Part shown: piece after piece, positions 1 to 6,026 of the stretch
Numbering within the stretch: position 1 is the first letter of the stretch
Layout: each line of letters starts with the position of its first letter
Assembly: GCA_015522765.1 (NCBI GenBank)
Contig: WALR01000138.1
Span: 1 to 10,532, forward strand
DNA length: 10,532 nt
From: Candidatus Woesearchaeota archaeon
GTDB lineage: Archaea > Nanobdellota > Nanobdellia > Woesearchaeales > WALR01
Reading direction: 5' to 3'
Translations under genes and position numbers: made by a program
Notes under the pieces: model-generated
What the model saw: only the letters and a program-made list of their open reading frames with translations
Database searches by the model: none
What the model was told of the DNA's origin: nothing

Positions 1-1273
1 GGCTTAATACCTTGCTGACCTGCCCCTTGTTTATGAATATCACCGTGTCTATTACCTGGGGTATTACGCCCAGCTCTATCCTCCCCACAAATCTCTGTAT
101 GGCGTCAATGGGATTCGTAGCGTGGACCACACCAGCAAGCCCTATGCCGGCGAGGCGGAGGTCAGAGAAGAGCTGGAAATCAGAGGTGTTCCTCATCTCG
201 TCAAATATAGTGTAGTCAGGCCTCGACAGCAGTAGTATGTCATGCACCTCCTGGGCGTCGCCATGGCTTATGGCGTACTGGGTTATCTCGTCAGAGAGTA
301 TTAAGTCCCTCGGCGCCTCTATAGTCTTGATTATCTTCCCCTTCTTAACATAGTGCTCTGCAAGCGCCTGGGCAAATGTGCTCTTCCCCATCCCGGGGCT
401 CCCTGCTATGAGTATCCCCTCAGCCCTGTCATTTATCCTTGAGATGAGCTTCTCGCTCAGGGAGTAATCCTCGAGGGCGAGCCTCTTAACAGGCCTAACG
501 GCAGTCACCTCCCACCCGTCGCTGAACGGGGGCTTGGTTATCACAATCCTGAAGCTGCCCAGCTGGACAATCGTGCTTCCCGGCCTCTCTATCTCTATAA
601 AGCTGTCCTTCCTTATATTCGCCTCCTCTATTATCTCCCTGCCTATGTGCTGGACTGATTTCTGGGACAACTTCGAATCAGCTATCTGCACAAACTTCCA
701 GCTGCCCGGAAATCCCCTCTTGGCAAATGGGGGGGTGCCCTCCTTCAGGTGGACGCTCATCGTCTCCTTATCAAAGAACTTTTCAAGAGAGAGCTTCTTC
801 CTCAGAATCTTCTTTTCGAGGGCGACAACATGCAGCCCCTTAATCCTTGCGAGCCTCTCCTGAATGTCATCAGCAGTCATTAAAATCCCGTTTGTTTCAT
901 ACGCCAGAATCCTTATCATCCTGTTAACATCATCACTGGTTATTCTCTCAAGCTCGTAGCCTCTTATGTCCTCACCAGAATAGTCCATCCTGATTGCCCC
1001 TTCCTCTGCGCGTTTCCTCAATACCTCGAGTTCGCTTATCCCGAGAAAGCCCACTGCCCTGTTCTCCCGGGATTCCCTCTCGAGATAGGTGAGAAGAGCC
1101 CTGTGAATCACAAGTTTGTAGCCGCCATTTTTTTTGGACGCCAGCCACTCAGAGACAAGCCCCTCAACTATAACGCTGAGGTCGGGAACAATGACATTAG
1201 TTTCTCCATTATCCAAAAAGTAGCCGTCGCCCTTCTCCGACACATCCTGATTTGACAAAGATTCTTTTTTCAT
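1..1273 (-). CDS. PIN domain-containing PilT-like ATPase (COG1855 type), N-terminal 424 residues, cut by window edge
   Basis: An open frame runs from ATG at 1273 to the left edge without a stop. A PIN fold comes first (about residues 26-145), with the opening VPDLSV motif and Asp31. A linker domain follows, then a PilT/VirB11-like P-loop ATPase with Walker A GSPGMGKST at about residues 291-299, FDEMRNTSDFQLFSDLRLAG as the Walker B and following helix, and a VVHATNP motif after it. Known COG1855 proteins are about 600-650 residues and end in a KH RNA-binding domain, which would lie outside the window. The family is conserved in archaea and its cellular role is not settled; RNA binding or processing is usually suggested. 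The start is chosen because AAGGAGGG lies 6 bases upstream; an in-frame ATG at 1279 touches that motif and is less likely. The gene follows the transglutaminase-like gene by 48 bases. Two usual acidic PIN positions look replaced (Tyr63, Asn117), so nuclease activity is doubtful. Confidence 0.9.
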   Translation of the reverse strand, partial: MKKESLSNQDVSEKGDGYFLDNGETNVIVPDLSVIVEGLVSEWLASKKNGGYKLVIHRALLTYLERESRENRAVGFLGISELEVLRKRAEEGAIRMDYSGEDIRGYELERITSDDVNRMIRILAYETNGILMTADDIQERLARIKGLHVVALEKKILRKKLSLEKFFDKETMSVHLKEGTPPFAKRGFPGSWKFVQIADSKLSQKSVQHIGREIIEEANIRKDSFIEIERPGSTIVQLGSFRIVITKPPFSDGWEVTAVRPVKRLALEDYSLSEKLISRINDRAEGILIAGSPGMGKSTFAQALAEHYVKKGKIIKTIEAPRDLILSDEITQYAISHGDAQEVHDILLLSRPDYTIFDEMRNTSDFQLFSDLRLAGIGLAGVVHATNPIDAIQRFVGRIELGVIPQVIDTVIFINKGQVSKVLS

Positions 1274-1279
1274 TAGCAT

Positions 1280-1287
1280 CCCTCCTT
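1280..1287 (-). promoter_or_regulatory. Shine-Dalgarno site of the PIN-ATPase gene
   Basis: The minus strand reads AAGGAGGG, a near-perfect complement of the 16S rRNA 3' end, with a 6-base spacer to the ATG at 1273. It decides the start against the upstream in-frame ATG at 1279. It also fits translation of this gene as the second cistron of a unit. Confidence 0.75.
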
Positions 1288-1321
1288 GAACACAATAATG
1301 TGGCTTAACCTAACGAGTTTT

Positions 1322-3547
1322 TTAACTCTTTCCATTTATCCTGCCCCCTCCCCTAAGGATAAAACCAATTACTATGCCAAATGAAAACGCAGCCACAACG
1401 AGAAGCTTCAGATAGAGGATGTCGACCCTTCTAAAAATGGTGTTAACAATGTAGATGGGCCACTCCACTGCCGAGATGCCCATATGGATATCTGCGCTTC
1501 TCCTGACGACACTCTTCCTGCCCTTATCATCGCTAAACTCTGCCTTTATAATTATCTCATTATCCCCTCTTCTCAGGGAGAGGCTATTAAGCTCTATATC
1601 AAAGTTCCTTGACTGGTTGAATCCTTCAAAGTGCCACTCCCTGCTCTGTTTCCCGCCCCTGCGCATTATATAAACATTGAGAAGTCTTGGTGATGAGCGG
1701 GAGGTTTTCTCTATTCTGAAGCGGAGATGGAAAGGAGTGTTAAATTCAACATCAGCGGGAAAGGCAAGAGAGGATATATTAACAGAGGGCCTGTCATTTA
1801 TATTGGTCATGAAGTCGAATGTCCTTGATTCTCCATTGTAGAATACGCGCCCGCTCTTAACTCCCGAACTATCGCCCTTTACCCTGAATACGACAGTCTT
1901 TTCAGAGGCAATCGGCAGAAAATTATGCTTACAAGGAGCAGGATTGTTCTCCTCGCCGAGTAAACCATAGAGGCAGAGAGACAAATTTTTAATCCCTACA
2001 GTCCCTGAGTTTCTAAGGGTGCAGCTGATATTAAAGCTCTCATTCTCGTATGCTGTGCTGCTCTGGGAACACCTGACATCCACACCTGAAAGAAACTTTT
2101 TTGACTGCGCCTCGTCCATCGTCTTAACCCTGGTAAGCTGGGACAGAGAATAGGATGGATAGGAATCAGCTACGGTAATATTTGCTGATGACCCCCCTGA
2201 ACGGATGGTCAGGAGTTTAATGGGAAATACATAAACATAATCTTTAAGCCCGCTGAACCTAACAATGAAATCTCTTATTATGCTTCCCCCGGGCTTAACC
2301 ATAATGTTCCTCCTAGGAGAGCCCTCAACAGCCATGCCCTTCGCTCCTGCTATTGTTATTCTCTCCGAGATGTAGTAGGGGAGGGGATTTGAAACTTTTA
2401 CCCTTAGAAGGTCGTATGAGCCAATACCGACACTAGCAGAGTAGGGCTCGACAGATATGTTGAGGGGAAGGAAACCCCCCTCCTCCTTATCGATTAGCGA
2501 GACATTTATGTTAAGGGGATAGCTCTTTATATCCTCGTCTCTCCCCAGCCAGACAAATTTCGTTGAGGATGAGAGGGCATCGTAGCCCTCCCCCAATATT
2601 ATATGAGAAGCGTCAACAAACCCCTGCTCATCATATGTCACATCCCAGGGAATCCAGCCGTAGCCAGGGAAATAGACCTCTGCCCAGCCGTGAAGCTGGA
2701 ACCGCCCGCCGTTTACATTCGACCACGACAACCCTGAGATGAACCTCGCGGGTATATTAACGCTTCTTAAGAGGGCGATGAAGAGTGAGGTGAGCTCATC
2801 ACAGACACCCCTCCTATTAATGAGAACCCAGGAGGCGTTCTGGCTCGTCTTGCTGGTTATTGTTGTGAGGGAGTAATTGATATTCTCATTAACCCAGCCT
2901 GCAATGGAAGAGACAACATCGTAATAGTCGTTCTTCCCCCTGACTATCTTGTATGCCCTTTGTTTTATGAGATTGTTATCTGAGTCAATGTTGCCGCTTG
3001 CATTTAGGTAGCCGGCTATTTCAGGGGGGTAATCAAAGAATGGGAAGGTAATCTTCTTTGTTACGCGCCCTCCGCATCTCCTCGATGTTATATCTGCAAG
3101 CGCACCGTAACCAATTATTGAATCTGCGTTTAATCCGTCGGTAGCCATCTCCATCTTCAATGAGGAGTCCGCCTCTTTCATAGCATATTTAATGGCGCCG
3201 CCTCCTCTTATCAGATCCCCCCTCCTGTTCTTAACAGACAACTTTAGCGGGAGCTCCCCCCCTGACTCATGAAGCAGATTAATGGAGTTTATCGACTGAC
3301 AGCTTCCCTCCCTCGGCAGGAGGCTAAGATAGACGCTCAGGGACTCTGTCCTGAAGTCAGAACCCTCACTCTCCAACAACACCCTTGATGTTAATGAGAG
3401 ATTAATCCTTATGCTCTTAAGGGTGGCAAGCTCATCATCCCTTATTAAATTTGGAGAGGCTGACATGGGAGGGGCAACTAACAGGAGTATAAAGAGCAGG
3501 GATAAAACAGGGATGTAAATTTTAGGGTTTCCCCCTTTTTTTGCCAT
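1322..3547 (-). CDS. Exported membrane-anchored transglutaminase-like (papain-fold) protein
   Basis: The product is 741 residues. A basic N terminus and a hydrophobic run (about residues 10-29, IYIPVLSLLFILLLVAPPMS) form a signal peptide. The middle holds a transglutaminase-like core with the catalytic triad visible as Cys249 (RRGVCDE), His286 (LHGWAEVY) and Asp302 (PWDVTYDE). The C-terminal half is beta-rich with repeated NISC, NITV and NVSL type segments, many N-x-S/T sequons and a few cysteines, suggesting extracellular Ig-like or CARDB-like domains. A single transmembrane helix (about 712-733, LKLLVVAAFSFGIVIGFILRGG) is followed by a short basic tail, so the bulk should sit outside the cell. 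The family includes proteases, amidases and cross-linking enzymes; I cannot tell which, and no substrate can be read from sequence. I chose ATG 3547 over an in-frame TTG at 3592 because a TATA box lies 26-27 bases upstream and the TTG would place that box inside the gene. Confidence 0.88.
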   Translation of the reverse strand: MAKKGGNPKIYIPVLSLLFILLLVAPPMSASPNLIRDDELATLKSIRINLSLTSRVLLESEGSDFRTESLSVYLSLLPREGSCQSINSINLLHESGGELPLKLSVKNRRGDLIRGGGAIKYAMKEADSSLKMEMATDGLNADSIIGYGALADITSRRCGGRVTKKITFPFFDYPPEIAGYLNASGNIDSDNNLIKQRAYKIVRGKNDYYDVVSSIAGWVNENINYSLTTITSKTSQNASWVLINRRGVCDELTSLFIALLRSVNIPARFISGLSWSNVNGGRFQLHGWAEVYFPGYGWIPWDVTYDEQGFVDASHIILGEGYDALSSSTKFVWLGRDEDIKSYPLNINVSLIDKEEGGFLPLNISVEPYSASVGIGSYDLLRVKVSNPLPYYISERITIAGAKGMAVEGSPRRNIMVKPGGSIIRDFIVRFSGLKDYVYVFPIKLLTIRSGGSSANITVADSYPSYSLSQLTRVKTMDEAQSKKFLSGVDVRCSQSSTAYENESFNISCTLRNSGTVGIKNLSLCLYGLLGEENNPAPCKHNFLPIASEKTVVFRVKGDSSGVKSGRVFYNGESRTFDFMTNINDRPSVNISSLAFPADVEFNTPFHLRFRIEKTSRSSPRLLNVYIMRRGGKQSREWHFEGFNQSRNFDIELNSLSLRRGDNEIIIKAEFSDDKGRKSVVRRSADIHMGISAVEWPIYIVNTIFRRVDILYLKLLVVAAFSFGIVIGFILRGGGRINGKS

Positions 3548-3569
3548 TCTTCCTATAAAAAAAATTAAA

Positions 3570-3577
3570 TTTATAAA
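3570..3577. promoter_or_regulatory. Palindromic TATA box shared by divergent genes
   Basis: TTTATAAA reads identically on both strands. Its centre is 26.5 bases from the minus-strand ATG at 3547 and 28.5 bases from the plus-strand ATG at 3602. Archaeal TATA boxes sit about 25-27 bases before the transcription start, so both mRNAs would begin at or within two bases of their start codons. The A-rich flank at 3555-3569 would be the BRE side for tmk; the flank on the other side (AACC) is a poorer BRE match, so the two directions may differ in strength. Confidence 0.65.
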
Positions 3578-3601
3578 GGTTCGCAAAGACAATATAAAGA
3601 A

Positions 3602-4246
3602 ATGAGAAGAGATAATGGACTAATTGTAATAGAAGGGATAGACAGCAGCGGCAAGGGCACCCAGGCAGAGCTTTTATGCAGGTGGATGAGAAAACAGGGG
3701 AAGAGGTGCAGCAGTATATCCTTCCCTCAATATGACTCCTTCTTCGGCAGGATTATAGGGAGGGTTTTGAGGGGAGAGATTAATCCAGCCCAAAAAGAGT
3801 TCGCAATGCTCTATGCCCTTGACAGATTCAAAAAGGCGGAGTGGCTAAGGGAGAAACTCAAAGAGGGGTTCGTGGTCTGCGATAGGTATGTCGAGTCAAA
3901 CATGACCTATCAGGAGGCCAAGAAAGAGGGAATGGCAGAGTGGGTTGAGAAGATTGAGTACTCCTATTTCAAGATGCCAAAGCCCTCCATAGTTATAGTC
4001 CTGAGAATGCCAATCAGGGAATCACAGAAACTCATGAGAGGAAGGAAGACTAAGGATTACCTTAAGGGCTCAGTAAGGGACAGGAACGAGTCCAATATGC
4101 AGTTCCTGGAGGCAGTGGACAGGGCTTATGCCTCGCTCGCCAAGGAGAAGGGGTGGCTGGTAGTCGACGAGTACGCTGACGGGAGGGTTCTGACGATTGA
4201 GGAGGTTCATAAAAGGATAGTAGGGATATTAAAAGAAAGACTCTGA
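3602..4246 (+). CDS. tmk: Thymidylate kinase (dTMP kinase)
   Basis: The enzyme phosphorylates dTMP to dTDP with ATP in the cytoplasm, the last dedicated step toward dTTP. The 214 residues match the family length. The P-loop is EGIDSSGKGTQ (residues 11-21). A substrate-side FPQYDSFFG segment and LRGE follow, then the DRY motif at 94-96 (CDRYVESNMTYQ), which binds the nucleotide. A LID region lies at about 145-165 (RGRKTKDYLKGSVRDRNESN), and a helical C terminus closes the fold. The LID is basic but lacks the KDxHE form I associate with many archaeal relatives, a small oddity. The ATG at 3602 fits a leaderless transcript from the TATA box at 3570-3577, and the P-loop begins at the usual distance from the N terminus. 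The stop codon directly abuts the stop of the convergent radical SAM gene. Confidence 0.93.
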   Translation: MRRDNGLIVIEGIDSSGKGTQAELLCRWMRKQGKRCSSISFPQYDSFFGRIIGRVLRGEINPAQKEFAMLYALDRFKKAEWLREKLKEGFVVCDRYVESNMTYQEAKKEGMAEWVEKIEYSYFKMPKPSIVIVLRMPIRESQKLMRGRKTKDYLKGSVRDRNESNMQFLEAVDRAYASLAKEKGWLVVDEYADGRVLTIEEVHKRIVGILKERL

Positions 4247-4993
4247 TTAATCAACAATTCTTATCCTCATGTTGGGGTATTCTGCCAGAACAGCGTTCTT
4301 TATCCTCTGGATGAACTCCTTAGAGGGCGAGTCAAGATTCCTCATCATCATGGATGAAACCTCCTGGGAGGGGACAAACGGCTTCAGATGCCACTCGGCG
4401 TTTACCCCTTTTATCAGCCCGGCAATCTTTAAGAACTGGGACTTCTTGTACATGAGGGAGGGAATAACCACAGTGGTGAAGACGACATCCACCTTCTCAT
4501 CATGCTCCTTAAGCAGCTCTATGCTCCTCCTTGTATCCCCCATTATTGCCTCTGTTAATTTGAAGAATGTCCTTGACTTTGTGACATTTTCAAATATTGC
4601 GGCATCGAGGGGGGCCTTTACATCCATATTAACATGGTTAAGGAGGCCCTTCTCAAGCATCGTTTTTAGGGCAAATGGCTTGCTCCCGTTTGTGTCAAGC
4701 CCTACCTCGAGACCGTGCCTGGCGGCAAAAACCGATATCTCCTCGCATAATGCCCTCTGGAGGAGCGGCTCCCCCCCTGTTATGAAGACGCTGTCTATAA
4801 GAGGAAGAACCTCTTCTATCTCCTCAAATGCTGGTTTTAAGGGAACATGGTATTCTTCCCTGAATCCGAGAATGCTTGATTCATAGCAGTAGGGGCAGTG
4901 GTAGTTGCATCCCGCCAGAAAAAATACGGCTGAGGAATGATGAGGCCAATAATCCTCTGATAATGGCACCACTCTCGCAATATAGCCGTCCAT
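4247..4993 (-). CDS. Radical SAM protein, anaerobic ribonucleotide reductase activase-like (NrdG2 type)
   Basis: The 248 residues carry the radical SAM cluster motif CxxxCxxC at Cys29, Cys33 and Cys36 (AGCNYHCPYC). The SAM-binding GGEP is at 73-76 (FITGGEPLLQ), DTNGS at 100-104, and MDVKAP at 123-128. This order matches the NrdG2-like family annotated as activating proteins for class III ribonucleoside-triphosphate reductase, in which the protein makes a glycyl radical on NrdD. NrdD itself is not in this window, so the partner is unproved. QueE, a related radical SAM enzyme, is the main alternative, but I see no QueE-specific feature. The start is supported by AAGGA four bases upstream of the ATG. 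The gene is third in a unit after the PepSY-like gene and dUTPase, 18 bases behind the latter. The neighbouring dut and tmk genes favour a role in deoxynucleotide supply. Confidence 0.8.
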   Translation of the reverse strand: MDGYIARVVPLSEDYWPHHSSAVFFLAGCNYHCPYCYESSILGFREEYHVPLKPAFEEIEEVLPLIDSVFITGGEPLLQRALCEEISVFAARHGLEVGLDTNGSKPFALKTMLEKGLLNHVNMDVKAPLDAAIFENVTKSRTFFKLTEAIMGDTRRSIELLKEHDEKVDVVFTTVVIPSLMYKKSQFLKIAGLIKGVNAEWHLKPFVPSQEVSSMMMRNLDSPSKEFIQRIKNAVLAEYPNMRIRIVD

Positions 4994-5011
4994 TTTATCC
5001 TTCTCAGGAAT

Positions 5012-5437
5012 TTAAACTCCTGTACTCCCGAACCCCCCTTCCTGTCTCTTAGAGGAGGGAAGCTCATCGACAACTTCTACATCTGCCTTTTCCACCCTCT
5101 TCACAACGAGCTGGGCAATCTTCCTGTTTTTCTCAACTAGGTAGGGCTCGCTTCCAAGGTTTATCAGTATAACCCCTATCTCTCCCCTGTAGCCCGCATC
5201 AATTGTTCCAGGGGTGTTAAGCACTGTCAAGCCGTGTTTAAGCGCGAGACCTGACTTGGGCCTTACCTGCGCCTCAAATCCAATGGGCAGGGCAATCCTT
5301 ATCCCTGTCCCGACCATCCTCCTCTCCCCGGGCTTAATCAATACCTCCTCTGTTGAGTAGAGGTCCATGCCCGCATCCCCCTCATGGGCGTATGAGGGGA
5401 CAACCGCGCCGTCATCCTTCTTAATAAGCATCTTCAT
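5012..5437 (-). CDS. dut: Deoxyuridine 5'-triphosphate nucleotidohydrolase (dUTPase)
   Basis: The enzyme hydrolyses dUTP to dUMP and pyrophosphate, which keeps uracil out of DNA and supplies dUMP for thymidylate synthesis. All five motifs of the homotrimeric family are present and in order in 141 residues: GDAGMDLYS (20-28), RPKSGLA (59-65), the loop [16 protein letters not shown] (74-89) with catalytic Asp80 and base-stacking Tyr83, RKIAQLVV (105-112), and the C-terminal arm [10 protein letters not shown] (131-140) that closes over the active site. This complete set favours dUTPase over dCTP deaminase, which lacks the Gly-rich arm in this form. ATG 5437 is chosen because AGGAGG lies 7 bases upstream; a second ATG two codons later is too far from it. 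The gene starts 11 bases after the stop of the preceding gene, and its ribosome site overlaps that stop. Confidence 0.96.
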   Translation of the reverse strand: MKMLIKKDDGAVVPSYAHEGDAGMDLYSTEEVLIKPGERRMVGTGIRIALPIGFEAQVRPKSGLALKHGLTVLNTPGTIDAGYRGEIGVILINLGSEPYLVEKNRKIAQLVVKRVEKADVEVVDELPSSKRQEGGFGSTGV

Positions 5438-5444
5438 AAAAACA

Positions 5445-5450
5445 CCTCCT
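5445..5450 (-). promoter_or_regulatory. Shine-Dalgarno site of dut overlapping the upstream stop codon
   Basis: The minus strand reads AGGAGG with a 7-base spacer to the dut ATG. Its 5' end overlaps the TAG of the preceding gene (5449-5451). This arrangement is typical of coupled cistrons in one mRNA. Confidence 0.72.
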
Positions 5451-5934
5451 ATCCCTTAAAGTCAAAAACAGAGCGGATATTGCTGCTGATTACTTTTTTA
5501 TCCTTAGCGTTTATCTTAAAATTTAGTATTGAGAACTCCTTAGATATCATTGTTATGTTCCAGACAGGCTCTTTGTTAAGTAGCTGAAGGATTACCATAG
5601 TGGTAACTGTAGAGAAGGGGAGCTTATTAGCCTTTTCCTCAACTAAATCAAGCGCCTCGTTAAGGGGAACTGCACATCCATTAACATCAAGTGGAAGTAT
5701 CTTCTTCCCTGACCTGAATATCTCTGATGTATGGGTTGTCCTCACCCTGCTACCCTCGACGAAGAATGTAAGGGCACGCCCGTCATTGAGCAGGAAACCG
5801 AACTGCCACTCAGAGAAGTCACGGGAAGCCCCCTTTGAAGAGGAAAAGCAGGAGAAGAGGAATGCGCCCTCACCGGTTATTCTTTTATACTCCTTATCTG
5901 ATTTTACAATATCAAGTGCCTCTCTAAGTTCCAT
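5449..5934 (-). CDS. Conserved-looking unknown protein with PepSY-like C-terminal region
   Basis: The 161-residue product has no signal peptide or membrane helix and appears cytoplasmic. The N terminus ([20 protein letters not shown]) and the middle ([18 protein letters not shown], about 91-108) each begin with a helix of the EALD-V type, hinting at two related modules. The last 50 residues ([16 protein letters not shown], then [14 protein letters not shown]) look like a PepSY-type beta-hairpin, where a tryptophan strand is followed by an I-x-A/D-x-x-x-G/K-x-V-I turn. I recall similar PVWNIT proteins in DPANN-type archaea, but cannot confirm this. Function is unknown. It is the first gene of a unit with dut and the radical SAM gene. 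The ATG has a TATA-like box about 27 bases upstream, so the mRNA is probably leaderless and starts here. Confidence 0.8.
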   Translation of the reverse strand: MELREALDIVKSDKEYKRITGEGAFLFSCFSSSKGASRDFSEWQFGFLLNDGRALTFFVEGSRVRTTHTSEIFRSGKKILPLDVNGCAVPLNEALDLVEEKANKLPFSTVTTMVILQLLNKEPVWNITMISKEFSILNFKINAKDKKVISSNIRSVFDFKG

Positions 5935-5956
5935 TCCCTGATGAGAGAATAATAAA

Positions 5957-5965
5957 CTTATAATA
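5957..5965 (-). promoter_or_regulatory. TATA-like box for the 5934-4247 unit
   Basis: The minus strand reads TATTATAAG, centred about 27 bases before the ATG at 5934. This places transcription start at the start codon and implies a leaderless mRNA. It shares a 92-base divergent gap with the TYW1 promoter. Confidence 0.55.
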
Positions 5966-5996
5966 CTTTTGGAAATTTAAACAGCAAAGGGCAATG

Positions 5997-6004
5997 CTTA
6001 AATA
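5997..6004 (+). promoter_or_regulatory. TATA-like box for TYW1
   Basis: CTTAAATA is centred 26.5 bases before the ATG at 6027. No Shine-Dalgarno motif is seen just upstream of that ATG (CCCCAATAAA), which agrees with a leaderless transcript. Confidence 0.55.
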
Positions 6005-6026
6005 ATCCTTATTCATCCCCAATAAA

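Noticed and set aside
534..863. 109-codon plus-strand frame within the PIN-ATPase gene
   Set aside because: The opposite strand encodes the linker between the PIN and ATPase domains; the plus frame has no motifs and no initiation signals.
3548..3592. Longer transglutaminase-like protein starting at TTG 3592
   Set aside because: It would put the TATA box 3570-3577 inside the coding region, leave 9 bases to the tmk start, and displace the signal peptide from the N terminus. ATG 3547 lies at the leaderless distance from that box.
4269..4886. 205-codon open frame on the plus strand, antisense to the radical SAM gene
   Set aside because: It reads as a serine/threonine-rich mirror of a gene with clear radical SAM motifs, with no family resemblance, promoter or ribosome site.
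4247..4993. 7-carboxy-7-deazaguanine synthase (QueE) for the radical SAM gene
   Set aside because: The order AGCN-CPYC, ITGGEPLLQ, DTNGS, MDVKAP fits the NrdG2 activase family better, and there are no other queuosine or archaeosine genes nearby.
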